Below, piece after piece: positions 1 through 12,966 of a DNA stretch of 64,000 bases. Both the position numbers and the translations under genes were made by a program. Numbering within the stretch: position 1 is the first letter of the stretch; every line of letters starts with the position of its first letter. The stretch is from Sorghum bicolor (lineage: Eukaryota; Streptophyta; Magnoliopsida; Poales; Poaceae): the NCBI RefSeq assembly GCF_000003195.3, contig NC_012873.2, positions 8,269,894 to 8,333,893 on the forward strand. Reading direction: 5' to 3'. The notes beneath the pieces were generated by a model. That model worked only from the letters and a program-made list of their open reading frames with translations, was not told the DNA's origin and searched no databases.

Positions 1-117
1 AAGGTAGGGCCATGATATTTCTTCAGTTTATTAAGTTGAACGAGATGCAATTGCTTTCCTTTAGCAGCATAATCATGTGTATTTATTCTGCCATCTCAGG
101 GCTGTTTTGAGCTTCAG

Positions 118-3100
118 TTTAAGTTGTGCAAGGTTATGATAATGATATGGAAGCAAGAAAATTTACCCCTTGAAAAGCTCTTTTCCTTGCTGCTCACCAG
201 TGGGCGCCTTAGTCATGCATGCTGTTATCTTCCACTGGATGAGCGATTTCTTTCTATTGCCACAGAGCATCTTGGTGTACGTAGCCACGATATTGAATTT
301 TGGATAAACTGTTTCAAAGGAGACCATCCTTCTCTCTGTATGTTTCTCCAGAGGATGCTGCCTAGTGCCTTATTTAGTCCTCAATCATGTAAGCATCCCT
401 TTGGAAGGCAGTTCAGTTTTGAAATGAGTGTTGATGAAGTCAGCAAAGTTGCCTCATCTCTGGTATCTGAAGTAAGTTCTGTTGGTTGCATTACATCAAA
501 TTTCTAACCATGATCTCTTATTATCTCTCAATTATGTATTGTATTTTGCAGGTTACTTCAAATGACCAATCAACCTTTCTAGCTGGCTGTTTATACTATG
601 ACTTGTCAGAAAGAGTTTTTTCACGTGGACAACTTTTCCAGGTAACTGCTCTCTTGCTTTCAACAATTTAACCTTGTTTAATTCTGCAAAACATTGGTGC
701 AAAATCTTCAGTGGACATGAACTATCTCTAGATTTTGTAGTTTTTTATGTAACTACTATAAGCACATCTAATGTTTGTTCTTACAGGCCTTTTCATATGG
801 AAAAGAAGCCCTCCATTTGCGCAAAAAGCTCCTAAAAAAGAAGTTCAAATTCAATTCGGGCATATCTGGATATACTGAAAGACAACACTGTGGGCAGGAT
901 ATTTCTCTTGAAGTGCGTGGCCCAACAATGGTTGAGATTTGGCCAAATTCTATTAGATCAAACATTAGAGATTCTTTCATTACTCCATGGAATGTCCTTA
1001 GGTGCTATCTTGAGAGTACCTTACAGGTATTGTGATAGTGTAGCGTAACACAAACAAAGATTATAGAAGTATGCTACTAGAACCAATTGAATGGGGGCTG
1101 GAGTTGTATTACCACAGCCACAGGCAGTAGTTATTTCCTTATGCATGAATTCTCACTAAATTATGTTGGCAGGTTGCTATGATGCACGAATTGATTGGCA
1201 ATGGTGCTGAAGCAGAAGTTCTCTTACGGACAGGAAAAGAGATATCAAATCTCCATGGTTTATCAGTTTTCTGTATAGTATTTACATCATCTCTAGGTAT
1301 ATATAATTCTATTTCCATGGTTTATCAGTTTTTTTTGTAGTGTTTTTCATCATTGCTAGGTTTACATAATTCTTTAATTGTGTTTCTGTTCTATTGATGT
1401 GCCTGAACTCGACTAGGGACTCATGTTAGGTTTCAACTCTAGCCTGGTTGTTGTGTTTCTGTTCATCTATCCCTTCTGTCTCACATTCCTTGGTTTTTGT
1501 TCAGGTCAACTATACTGTAAGCGGCAGCTATGGGATGAAGCGGAGAGTGAACTTAATTATGCCCGAGATCTTGTGAAAAATGATGCAACAATTTCATGTA
1601 AGCTCTGCAGTCTGACTTTTGGGATATCAGTTGACATGCAAGTTGGTGATCTGTCTTGGAGTCTATTTGGGGAAAAAGTCCAGAAACATATGACAGCTGA
1701 TTTTTCTAATGCTTTAGGCATGTACCAATCTGCAATAGACAAATTGAATAGCACTGACTTGGAATATTGTAACGGGTCCTTTGATCGACATAAGACTGGT
1801 TATCGTGTGTGCAGCAAAGACTGTATACCGAGCAAGTATGAAGCTTGTAATTTGGGGGAAGAACCTCTAACTTCAAAGGATGGATTGTTATCTCCATGTA
1901 GTGTTTGTACGGTAATACAAGTTCAAAGGAAAAGCTCAGGGAATGCTGAAGCTGGTCCACGTCCACCATTAGATGCTAAAGCTAGGAGGCCATCCAGAAA
2001 TTCATCACGTTTAGCTAAGGGACAGAATGTAGAGACTCTTGCAAAGACTAGAACTCGCTCTAGTAAGCGAAATGCACGTATGAAAAGTGAAAAGGTTTTA
2101 CCTGAGCTAGATAGTGAAAATAACATATCTTGGAGTGATGAATTGGCTGCAGATGCTTTAGTTTGCGGTGAAGCAGAGTGTTTTCCTGGTGCCATTGATC
2201 ACAGCAAAGATGACCTATGCAATATGTTTGGTTGCTGGAGCTGCCTTTTCATTAAATCCCTCAATTCAGGGTGCATTCAGAATATTTTGCAGCTGAGATT
2301 GGACTATGTTTACCGGCACTACCTTGTGTCACTTCTATTAAAAAAAGGTACTTTCTTAGTTTATCTTTCTGTGTGCTTGAAGACGAGACATGCAATCATT
2401 GGCTTGACATTAGTTATAAATGATAAATGTTTGCATAACAATTGTCATATTTAATGATTAGGTCAGAGCTATCTTTTGGTTCAGCTACATTTTTACCTTT
2501 TTTGCAGCTAGAGCCTTAGGATCTCATTGTTGTTGTTATGTCGGATACTTGCATGTGATGTTGCTTAAGAAGCTTGATCAAATTCCTGTAATTGAGCTAT
2601 CTGTTGGTTCAGCTACATTTTACCTTTTTTGCAGCTAGAGCCTTAGGATCTCATAGCAATGGAGACCATGAAGTTCATAGTGTCTATTGGAAGTGCATAT
2701 CACTGCTGTTCTTCAGGTCCCTTCCACAGGATTGCTATAGGACTTATGGGCCTTATTTAATTGGACTAATCATGGATAGGAGCATTGGTGTTTTTCTTCC
2801 TTTAGAGTGCGCAGAAATTCTATGCAGTATGAGCTTCTTCTTGCTAAAAAGCACCCTTTATGAACAGCCAAGGTTTGTTTCATCAAGTTCCTGTTATGTA
2901 ATGCTACATATGCATATATGATATTCTGGTTGTAGCAATTCATGATACTTGCTTAATTTTATTTGTTTCGTCGTACTTTTCTGCAGGGACATCTGCTGTA
3001 TCTTCTCTAGTGTAAAAATGGCTGATGTTGTTCACTGGTTGCTCAAAGCTTATGTTCTATCCAGAGAGTGCCCCTCACTTGTTCAGGAGGTTTGTTTTGT

Positions 3101-6100
3101 CATGTTATCTTGTGCAATTGTACTGTGGACTACTTATAATGCTTAGTGGATATTACTTATTCTATTTTTTATAACAGTCAGGCTACCATTTTCTTTAATC
3201 ATTAGATATATTCTTGCTTTACTGCTTGTGGCTTCTGTCTTAAAATCCGAATTGCCCATTGCAGGTTTGCAAGTTACTTGCGTGCATATTCTTGCTATCA
3301 ACTACAGATTCCTCAATTCAATTGCCTTTGGGTTCTCATAAAGATTCTCTTTCTTTGAATCACTGGGCCGCATACTTCCATCAAGTTTCTGTGGGAACTT
3401 ATCTCAATTGTCATTACTTTTCTAGCTTACAAGCATTGTCCGAGGAAAAGGTTCCGGAGGTTTGTATCTTAGCAAGTTAAGAGCTGGATTAGAACAATTC
3501 CGTATTCTGTATCTTGTATTCATATCTACTCACATTTTCAGGGCACCTATGAAGATTTCAGAAATGAGACGGATGATGATGTTTTGAAATTTCTCAGGTT
3601 TAGAATTTTATTATGTAGCAACTGAACTTATGATCATATTGCATCTGCAAATGTGTAGTAAAATCTAAATTTCTTTATCAGGTTGTCATCAAGGGACATA
3701 GAACATATTGAGAAACATATGACAGAATTCTTCCAAAAACTTCCTGACGTACCAATTCTGTGCATTAGTATGCTTGGAGGTGATTATGTTAATGCCCTTT
3801 TGAAATTCTGTTCCCATCCTCCATTTTTTCCTGCTTGGATGTTGCTTTCAAGGTTCGATTCAACAAATGAACCTACTACATTGCTTCTTCCAGTGGATGC
3901 TATTTCAGGTGTGTGGATTACATATTGTGATTGCATGCAGCCATAACTAAATCTAATCTTGGATTATTTTTTACTTATTATTGGTTAACAGAAATGCAGT
4001 TTGATGATTCCTGCATCAAAGATTTGGGCAATCCAACGAGAGTTTTAGATAAGAAGTGGCAGTGCCCTTGGGGCTATGGAATTACAGACTATGTGGCCCC
4101 AATTTTCAGAAATATACTTGAGGAGAATTTTATGTCCCTCTCTAGTGCAAGTCTTACTTTTAATGATGTAAATGCAGATCGTGTCAGGTGGTGGTCGCAT
4201 AGAATAAGGCTCAACAATTACCTTGCTAACACACTGAAGTAAGATTACCTATGCATATCAAAGTTTAAATTGGTTCAGTTGTTGGAATTTGGTGGTGTCA
4301 ACATAAGTAATGTTTCTTTTCCTGATATCATTGTCATTCTTTTGAACAGAGACATTGAAGATTCTTGGTTTGGACCCTGGAAATGCCTTCTGTTGGGCCA
4401 TCGATTATCTGATGAACACATTGAGGCTGCCTCATCAAGTACTATCACTGATCTGGATAAAAAATTCAAATTTGAAGTCAATCCAGTGCTCATCAAGGCT
4501 ATCCTTGGTGGTTGTGTGTCAGTGGATGAAGTACAAGAATGTCTTCTGCAACTCATTTTGTATAAAGGTTACTTTGGAAGGGGAGGGTGCTGTGGGAAAG
4601 ATAGACTTAGAGCTTTCTCTTCCTGCCAAATGGACGACACAGCTATGGAGACACTCAAACATTTAATACCACATGCAGTATATGAGTTGCCTCAGCCAGC
4701 TGATAGAGATCCAGTTATTTTAGTTCTTGATGTCAATGTTCAGGTGAGCAAGAAAATAGCTTGACTGTTAGTTATTTCCTATGTGATTTAATAATTTTAT
4801 ACATGTTCTTGATACTTTTCATCTGCATTATAAGTCTAGAACTCTGGATGGAATTTTTATTTGTGAAAGCATAAGTCCAGTGCTTATCTATCTAGGATAT
4901 TTATCTAGAGTAGTTGGTGGCTGTTGTGTCAGCATCTTATCTTATAGCATCTACTTTAGCATCTCTATGTTGTAATCCTTTCTTAAGGACCAAGCAAGCT
5001 ACCCTATATTTATTCCCAACCTGACATAGTTGTGGTAAGGCTAATGAAATGAAAACCTAGCCCCAAATCCTGTGCATCGACGACAAGATCGATAGGTGGT
5101 GCCTCGACACCGGGGCCACTCACCACACGACCGAGCGGTGGGAGTTCTCCGAGCTTGACTGCGGCGTTCGAGGCTGCGTCAAGTTTGGGGACACCTCCGC
5201 CGTGGAGATCAAGGGCGTCGGCTCTGTCGTCTTCACTGCCAAGACCGGTGAGTGCCGACTGCTCACCGGTATCTACTACATCCCCGCGTTGAGGAACTCC
5301 ATCAGCTTGGGACAGCCTGGATGAGAATGGCTCGTGCGTGGAGATCAGGGACGGTGTTCTGCGAATCCAGGATCACCATCGTTGCCTTATTGCCAAGGTG
5401 AATAGAGGCGCCAACCGCCTCTACATCCTCCACGTACAGGTGGCGCAGCCTGCGTGCCTTGCAGCCCGCCGCGACGACTCTTGGTGGTGGCACGAGCACT
5501 TTGGGCACCTCAACTTCGAGGCCCTGAAGTAGCTTGGCAACAAGGAGATGGTGCAGGGCATGCTGCGAGTCGAGCACGTGGGATGGTGCAGGGCATGCTG
5601 CGAGTCGAGCACGTGGAGCAGTTCTGTGACACCTGCATCCTCACCAAGCAGCGGTGGCTCCCCTTCCCCCGCCAGGCAAGCTTTCGCGCTAAGGAGAAGT
5701 TGGAGCTCGTGCATGGCGACCTCTGCGGCCCCATGACATTGGCTACACCTAGAGGACGACGCTTCTTCCTACTGCTTGTTGACGATGTGTCCGGCTAAAT
5801 TTGGGCAGTCTTGCTCGACTCCAAGGCAGCGGCTGCGGACGCCATCAAGTGTTGTGGAGAAGGAGTGCAGTTGCAAGCTTCGGGTGCTATGCATTGACAA
5901 CGGCGGCGAGTTCACAACAGCTGAGTTCGTGGCAAACTGCGCCGATGAGGGGATCCAGCACCACTTCTCCGCACCGTACACCTCACAGCAGAACGGCGTC
6001 GTGGAGCGCCGCAACCAGACGGTGGTGGCCACCGCCCATGCCCTCCTCAAGCAGAGAGGGATGTCGACCATCTAGTGGGGGCACACGGTGATGACTGCCG

Positions 6101-9100
6101 TCCATCTCAATTGCTCGCCCACCAAGGCCCTTGAGGACAAGGCGTCATACGAGGCTTGGCATGGGTGTAAGCCGGTGGTGAGCCACCTTCGCGTGTTCGA
6201 CTGCCTCGCTTTCGCCAAGGAGCTCAACCACATCGGAAAGCTTGACGACAGGAGCACGCTAGGAGTCTTCATCAGCTACGCGGAGGGCGTCAAGGCCTAC
6301 CGCATCCTCGACCCTACGACACAGCGCGTCCACATCTCACGGGACATCGTGTTCGACGAAGGGTGAGGCTGGGCTTGGGACAAGGCGGTGGACGATGGCT
6401 TGACTTTGACTCTCAGAGACTTCGTCATTGACTAAGTCCACTTCAAGGGGGCCGGGGGAGCTAGCAGCTCTTCCTCACCGAGCTCGTCCACCTTGGCACC
6501 TGGCTCACCGTCAGCTTGGCGAGTCCTCCACTACCTACACCACCAGCGAATCCACCACTGGCTATGCTCGCTCTCCTACACTGGCGGCACCCCATCCTCC
6601 TACATCGTCTCGTCACACTCCCACACCGGCACCGCCACCCACACCCTATGTAGCACGGATACGGATACGTGTATCGGTATCGGAAGGATAAAGATACGTG
6701 GATACGGTAATTTTCTAGAAAACAGGATACGCAAATACGTTTTACTATTTTTTTTAAATAAATTAATAGTAATACAAATAAAAACTACGAAAGTCTAAAA
6801 CTTGTAGGTTTCTTGTTTCATAGGAATTCCTAACAACCCATAGATCCTATGCTAGCATTAGCACTAGCACTCACTTGTGCAGCACTACCAAATCTGGAGA
6901 GGCCATCTATTGCATGCAAGCAATGAAGCATGAGCAACACTAATGAAGAAGGAGAACCGGGGAAGTGGGGAACAAACAGAATTAAGAACTGCAAAAGTAG
7001 AATAGATAATGGGGAAGGGGATGTACAAGCAGAAGTAGAGTAGACAGCTTTGCTTTGCTGCTGATTCGAATCATCGTCTAATCTGCATCCCCTGCATCAT
7101 GGGAGCTGGCCGGCGCCGTGGCCGACTGGTGCGTGCTCCCCGACGTGGCGGTCTGCAGGAGGAAGAGAAGTTGATTGATGACATGGCGACGATAGTCGGT
7201 GAGCGGTGGTGCATCCCCTGCGCAGCGGCGGCCCGCGTGTACACAGGAGGCTGTGCGTGGGGGCGGGGGCGGAGGCTCGTCTCCAGCGAGCAGGTCTGGA
7301 GGCTCATAGCCAGCGGCCTGCAAGCGGGGGCGGAGGCTCATCGCCGGCGGCCGGCGAGCAGGGACGACCGGACGAGGCGTCCGTGTGCTCGTTCGCTGGA
7401 GGCGGTGTGGCCGCGCAAAGTGTGGTCATCGGGGCTAGGGCGTCGTGGACAGGAACGTTGTTTTTGTTGGGCTGGGCCGTATCCAATACACTGATACGTA
7501 TCCAGAAACGTACTCAAATTTCAGGAAAATAATAAAAAACAAGATACTCCACCGACACGTATCTACCGTGTATCCGTATCAGATGCGTATCCAATACTCG
7601 ATACGCTCCCTCAGCCACGTATTCGTGTAACGTAGCCCACACCTCCGAGATCGGCACCGGCAGCTTCGGTAGCAGCGCACGGTGGAGTTTGCCACTCCGC
7701 TGTCTGACGACGAGGATCGCGCGCGTACCACGACGACGAGCCTCTGCGCTACCGCACCTTGGACAACATCTTCGGTGATCAGCCGATCCCTGGATTAGAG
7801 ATTCATGACTTCGAGGCGGAGCTGCACAAGGCGCACGAGGACGGTGAGCCCCGCTCCTTTCCTGAGGCGGAGGAAGACGCAGCATGGCGCGCCGCGATGC
7901 AACAAGAGATGGACGTGGTCGAGCAGAACCGAACGTGGGAGCTGGCGGATCTTCCTACCGGTCACCACGCCATCACTCTTAAGTGGGTCTACAAGCTCAA
8001 GAAGGATGAGGCCAGGGCGGTGATCAAGCACAAGGCACATCTAGTGGCGCGCGGGTTCGTCTAGCGGGAGGGAGTCGACTTCGACGACGCCTTCGTGCCT
8101 GTTGCGTGGATGGAGTCCATTCGTCTCCTCGCACTGGTGGCCTAGGAGGGTTGGCGTGTGCATCACATGGACGTCAAGTCCGCCTTCCTCAATGATGACC
8201 TGAAAGAGGAGGTCTATTTCCACCAGCCGCTGAGATTCATCATCCCCGGCAAGGAGAACAAGGTTCTTCGCCTGCGCAGGGCCCTCTACGACTTGCGGTA
8301 GGCGCCCCGAGCTTGGAACGCCAAGCTGGACTCCACCCTCAAGCAAATGGGGTTCCAGCAAAGTCCTCACGAGGTTGCTATCTGCCACAGGGGCAAGGAT
8401 GGCAATGCCCTGTTGGTAGGCGTCTACGTCAATGACTTGGTGATCACTGGCACCAAGGAGGTTGAGGTGCAGGCGTTCAAGGAGGAGATGAAGGCGATCT
8501 TCCAGATGAGTGACTTGGGCCTTCTCTCCTTCTACCTAGGGATCGAGGTCCACCAAGATAGCTCTGGCATCTCCCTTCGCCAGGCCGCCTACGCCAAGCG
8601 CATCGTTGAGTTGGGCGGGCTCACCGGCTGCAACCTAGCCTACACTCCTATGGAGGAGAGGCTGAAGCTGAGCCGCGATAGCATGACCAAGGAGGTCGAC
8701 GCCACACAGTTCGACGCATTGTGGGGAGCCTTCGCTACCTCGTCCACACGCGGCCGGGTGTCCGCTTTACGTCAGCCGGTTCATGCAACAACCAATGACA
8801 GAGCATCAACAAGCTGTCAAGAGGATCCTTTGCTACGTCGAGGGCACCACCGACTACGGCTTGCACTACCCGAGGTGTCTCGGTGCGGAACACTTCATCG
8901 GGTACAGCGACAGTGACCTCGCCGGCGACATCGACATGACCAAGAGCACCGGCGGCACGCTGTTCTTCAGCAAGTGTTTGATCAGCTGGCAGTCACTCAA
9001 GCAGCTAGTGGTGGCTCTGTTCAGTTGCGAAGCGGAGTACATCGCCGCCACAACCGCTTTGACTCAAGCTCTCTGGTTGGCTCGGCTGCTGGGTGATCTC

Positions 9101-12100
9101 CTGGGCAGAGACGCTGAAGCAGTGGAGCTTAGGGTGGACAGCAAGTCTTGGCCTTGGCGAAGAACCTCGTCTTCCATGAGCGCAGCAAACATATCCGCAT
9201 CAAGTATCACTTCATCAGAAGCTGTTTGGATGAGGGGAGCATCAAGGCTGGCTACATCAACACCCAAGATCAGCTTGCCGACCTTCTCACCAAGTCTCTT
9301 GGGCGGGTCAAGTTTCAGGAGCTTCGTGCCAGGATTGGGATGGTTCAAATTCCCCAGAAGGCGCTGCACATAGGCTTAGGGGGAGAATGAAAGCATAAGT
9401 CTAGTGCTTATCTATCTAGGATATTTATCTAGAGTAGTTGGTGTCTGCTGTGTCAGCACCTTATCTTTATAGTATCTACTTTAGCATCTCTAGAATAATG
9501 TTGTAATCCTTTCTTAAGGACCAAGCAAGCTACCCTATATGTATTCTCAACCTGCCATAGTTGTGGTAAGGCTAATGAAATGAAAACCTAGCCCCAAATC
9601 CTGTGATTTGTGTCCAACAATTTGACAGCATATTTTGCTGGTAAGGGTGAATATCATGAATGCTGTTGTATATTATTTGTCGCTAGCCTCACTTTGTCCA
9701 TTTCAGTTTCCTTTGGTGCTATCTGGTAGATAACTAGACAGTAGACGCTGTGAGGTGGTCTATTTGGATGTCTACATTTTGCAATGTAAATGTCCCAGTC
9801 AAATTAGCACCTAGTGCTTCTAGGAAATTGCTAACTTATTGCTTTGCGCTCTGGGATTACTGCGTTGTTTATTTAGCACTGTTATGTCAGTAACATCCTT
9901 GTATGAAGCACTGTTATGTCAGTAACATCCTTGTATGCGATAACTTATTGCCTTACTACATCTCCAGTGACCTCACCTGCTTCAATTATTAACTGCAGAT
10001 GCTTCCTTGGGAGAACCTGCCTGTACTAAGGAATCAAGAAATTTATCGCATGCCATCAATGGGTAGCATCTTTTTAGCATTATATCGAATCAATAATGAT
10101 TACAAAGATGGCAGTTCCGAAGTTCCTCCTTTTCCTGTCATCGATCCTTTCGATACATATTATCTGTTGAATCCTAGCGGTGACCTGAGCAGCACACAAG
10201 AAGAATTTATTCAGTTGTTCAGAAACTACGAGTGGAAGGTAAACACATGGCTTGTCAAAGCTTAGTTGGTAATCATATTATAAAATTGGCTTTTTTCTCC
10301 AAACTAATTATCTCTCTTGTCAAAATTTCCTTTACTGGATGCTCAGATGATAGTTTGAAATGCAGAACTTTTGTTCAAAATAAAAGTTTGAAATGTAACT
10401 TTTGTTAAGAATATGGTTTACTCATAGTTTTAGGTGTCACTTCCACGTCACTGTATCATCAGTTCAACATCAATCAGAAGTGAATTTAATCATAGGAACT
10501 GTATCCTACAAAATTTATTGCATGTCATTGTTAAGCTAATTATAGCCTTAATTGGAGGAATGATTCTGCACTCTAAGTACAGACAGAACATATTTGTATA
10601 CTGATCCTTTCCATAGCTGTATATGCTGCCTGTACTTGTATGTACTGCTAGAATCAATGAAGAATGCATTGGGTTTTCTCCAATCCTTCTGCCTTAAAGT
10701 GAGGTCATGAGGATATTGACCCAAATAATTGCATGGGGATAATTAATTTTTGGTGCCATTGGAAGCCATCCAGTCACCCACGCTAGTAAAATGCCAATTA
10801 AATAAAAGATGAAAAAGGACATACCGATTACCAATGGCAACATAGTAATAAGCTTTAATGTGTTTTCATTGTCCTTTTCAAGGATCCATTTTCCTTTTCA
10901 TTTGCATGTTAGAAGGTAAATTTACATTATGCTATCATAACTACAAACAATGTAACGATGTTGTGCAGGGATTGGCTGGGAATTCTCCAAAGGCTGACGA
11001 GCTGGTCCTGGCCTTGAAAAATCATGACCTTTTCCTGTACTTTGGGCATGGAAGTGGTATGTTTAAATTTTGTTGAACATTTGCCTTGGTAATTGTTCCT
11101 ACTTGTTTGAAGTTTCATTCCCTTATTAGTTGTAGGTGTAGCTGATGGTTCATCTTAGTTGTTTAGAATTGATGTATATCCCTCCCTTTTGGCAGCTTGA
11201 TGCATCACAACTAACTTTTTAAACTGTGTGATAGTGCAGGTTACATCACTAATCTACTAGTACCAGCATCCAGCATAGCCCTAGGTGAAGTTCTTTTAGG
11301 TTAAATGCCCTGTGCCCAGCTTTAAAAAAAAAATCCATCACCATGGACTAAACTTGATAAGGACTGAGATTGACTTAGGTAGATGGGATAGCAAGAAGAA
11401 ACTGCTAGGTGCCATCCCTCTGGAGGTTCTGATTGCTTTTAGGTTTCTTCTTCCTTAATCCTAGAGCTTGCCAATATGCCTTTCTTTTATAGGCTGGCTC
11501 CTAAAAACATAGCTAAAAGATTCAACTATATGATCTGATCTGACAAATCAATACTAATCTAATCTTCACATGTTTCCTTGCCTGGCACATCTAATCTGTT
11601 GCGTTGATGTGCGGCTGTTGCTTTGCCTTGAGCTGCTGAACCTATGGCCCCAGGCCCTGTCCATAACAAAACTAGACTGTTTAGATTGTGGCTTTGGGCT
11701 ATATGACATGCTGGCTGCAACTAGCATACTGGCAGACATAACTGGGAACAATCTCCTATTCTAATCTGCTATTCTACTTGTGCTAGAGCCAAGAACTTCT
11801 TCTTAAGTGTCTAATGTCAATATGTCATGAGGACCAATCTTTTATGCAACTAATGATGAATATGAACCAGCACAAGTAATTCCTATGGCCTTGTTTGGCT
11901 GCACTCAAATCCACCCACATGTATTGGGTTGGACTGAGGTGGAAAATTAACTAATTTCCATCACATTTCACTACAACACACATGGATTGAGATGGATACG
12001 AGTGCATCCAAACAAGCCCCAAGTGTTTTTTTAAAGAGTTTGCCTCAGCTTTTATTGAAATCCATAGAATGGTAGCAGATACTGGGGATACCAGTTACAT

Positions 12101-12816
12101 TGATTCAGCTCACACAAAACAAACAGACCCCTTACTCCCCTCACACCTATTACATCATTACATTTCGACAACATCAGACATCAGAATAGCATTTGGCTTG
12201 AATCAACAATGCACGATGACAACAATGGCTGGTTGAATCAACAAAACGAGTCTGTGATCTAACTAACCTGTAAATTGCTGCAGGAGCTCAGTATATTTCT
12301 AGTAAGGAAATCGAGAAGATAGATAACTGTGCAGCTGCTCTTCTTATGGGATGTAGCAGTGGAACACTTCACTGCAAAGGGAGTTATGCTCCTCGAGGGG
12401 CTCCCTTATCATATTTATTTGCTGGTTCCCCTGCTATAATTGCGAATCTCTGGGATGTTTCAGATAAGGATATTGATCGGTTTAGTAAAGCTTTGCTCAA
12501 TTCGTGGTTGCATGACAATTCTCTAGGTGGCAACAATTGTTCAAAATGTTCCCAGCTAACAAAGGAATTTGAGTCCATGAGTATAGCTTCCGAGGAAAAA
12601 GGTAGAGCAAGACGACAAGGCACACGAGGAAAGAAGCAACAACAAATAAATGATAGTAACAAGAGCTGCAGCTGCAGGCAGAGGCGAATAGCTTCATATC
12701 TAAGTGAAGCTAGGCGGGCTTGCAGGCTTCCACTTCTGATAGGTGCATCTCCTGTGTGTTATGGTGTGCCTACAATCATTAGGAAGAAAGTAATGACAGA
12801 TTCTGCCACGAGATGA
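118..12816 (+). CDS. ESP1: Separase (peptidase C50), C-terminal part, 15 exons
   Basis: Separase is the CD-clan cysteine protease that cleaves the cohesin kleisin at anaphase. Predicted coding exons: 118-471, 552-641, 787-1026, 1173-1296, 1505-2347, 2635-2872, 2987-3089, 3265-3459, 3542-3597, 3682-3908, 3992-4238, 4350-4743, 9999-10238, 10969-11056, 12284-12816. All introns are GT-AG, every junction keeps phase, and the total is 1324 codons including the TGA stop. The catalytic His lies in YFGHGSG (codon 11047-11049) and the catalytic Cys in LLMGCSSG (codon 12352-12354), followed by the family's [11 protein letters not shown] and [16 protein letters not shown] blocks. Plant separases are about 2,100-2,200 residues, so the N-terminal helical-repeat half lies upstream of the window. 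The 843-bp exon carries a basic Ser/Arg/Lys-rich linker. The 5.3 kb intron 4744-9998 holds a Copia element but the reading frame is intact. The exact first exon edge at 118 is the least certain. Confidence 0.95.
2466..2654 (+). repeat. Direct repeat duplicating a separase 3' splice site
   Basis: A stretch of about 61 bp is present twice, at about 2466-2527 and 2594-2654. Both copies carry the pyrimidine tract, TTTTTTGCAG and the first bases of the next exon (CTAGAGCCTTAGGATCTCAT). Only the second copy continues into the coding exon that begins at 2635. The first copy therefore presents a near-identical decoy acceptor upstream. The copies differ at a few positions by eye. Confidence 0.85.
4864..5074 (+). 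repeat. Left LTR of the Copia element
   Basis: It begins TGAAAGCATAAG and ends in CCAAATCCTGTG. Aligned by eye to the right LTR it shows about 8 substitutions and two short gaps over about 211 bp, roughly 96% identity. Confidence 0.9.
5098..9390 (+). pseudogene. Degenerate Copia pol (protease-integrase-RT-RNase H)
   Basis: Protease shows [12 protein letters not shown] near 5100. The GAG-pre-integrase region reads [11 protein letters not shown] near 5490. The integrase core has [12 protein letters not shown] and [18 protein letters not shown] (about 5880-6020), and the RT motifs include [10 protein letters not shown] and [11 protein letters not shown]. The usual YVDD is YVND here, which would cost a catalytic acidic residue. 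RNase H has [15 protein letters not shown] and EYIAATTA. In-frame stops occur near 5530, 6073, 8062, 8142 and 8298. A 35-bp tandem duplication (starts 5547 and 5582) shifts the frame, and the nested insertion splits integrase from RT. It cannot encode a working polyprotein. Confidence 0.92.
6650..7635. mobile_element. Non-autonomous DNA element nested in the Copia element
   Basis: About 1 kb interrupts the Copia coding sequence between integrase and RT. Both ends hold clustered short motifs in inverted orientation: GGATACG/GATACG on the left (about 6655-6740) and CGTATC/CGTATCC on the right (about 7490-7625). The outermost bases (TGTAGCACGGATACG on the left; the reverse complement of CGTATTCGTGTAACGTA on the right) form an imperfect terminal inverted repeat. 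The middle is GC-rich (about 7080-7450) without a recognisable gene. Subterminal repeat arrays like this are typical of hAT or Mutator-type non-autonomous elements. I found no clear target-site duplication. Confidence 0.6.
9388..9605 (+). repeat. Right LTR of the Copia element
   Basis: It begins TGAAAGCATAAG straight after the purine tract and ends CCAAATCCTGTG, followed by target-site copy ATTTG. The 3' end is TG rather than the usual CA, so the terminal dinucleotide has changed or the last bases were lost. Confidence 0.9.
11888..12020. mobile_element. Small MITE in the last separase intron
   Basis: The ends are near-perfect inverted repeats of about 28 bp: GGCCTTGTTTGGCTGCACTC on the left and the complement of GAGTGCATCCAAACAAGCCC on the right. 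The total length is about 130 bp. Superfamily not assigned. Confidence 0.65.
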
Positions 12817-12966
12817 GAGATGACCTAAAGTGTGGTAGTATCAGCATGGTATTGGCCACAATTGATAGTGTGATCTATGGTGTTGATGGAGGTGGCATGA
12901 AAGCGTTACATAGTATTACCCTCGCTCTCCTTTAAAGCTTAGCACTGATTTGTCTTTCTGTTTTCT

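Larger units (their letters stand above)
4864..9605 (+). mobile_element. Ty1/Copia LTR retrotransposon in a separase intron
   Basis: Two near-identical LTRs flank degenerate pol sequence, and the 5-bp direct repeat ATTTG lies outside both ends (4859-4863 and 9606-9610). The domain order is protease, integrase, reverse transcriptase, RNase H, which is the Copia order. A purine-rich tract (TTAGGGGGAGAA) sits just before the right LTR. Sequence upstream of protease is almost absent: the protease motif begins about 25 bp after the left LTR, so gag and the primer-binding site seem deleted. A DNA element is nested at about 6650-7635. The element runs in the sense direction of the host gene. Confidence 0.93.
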
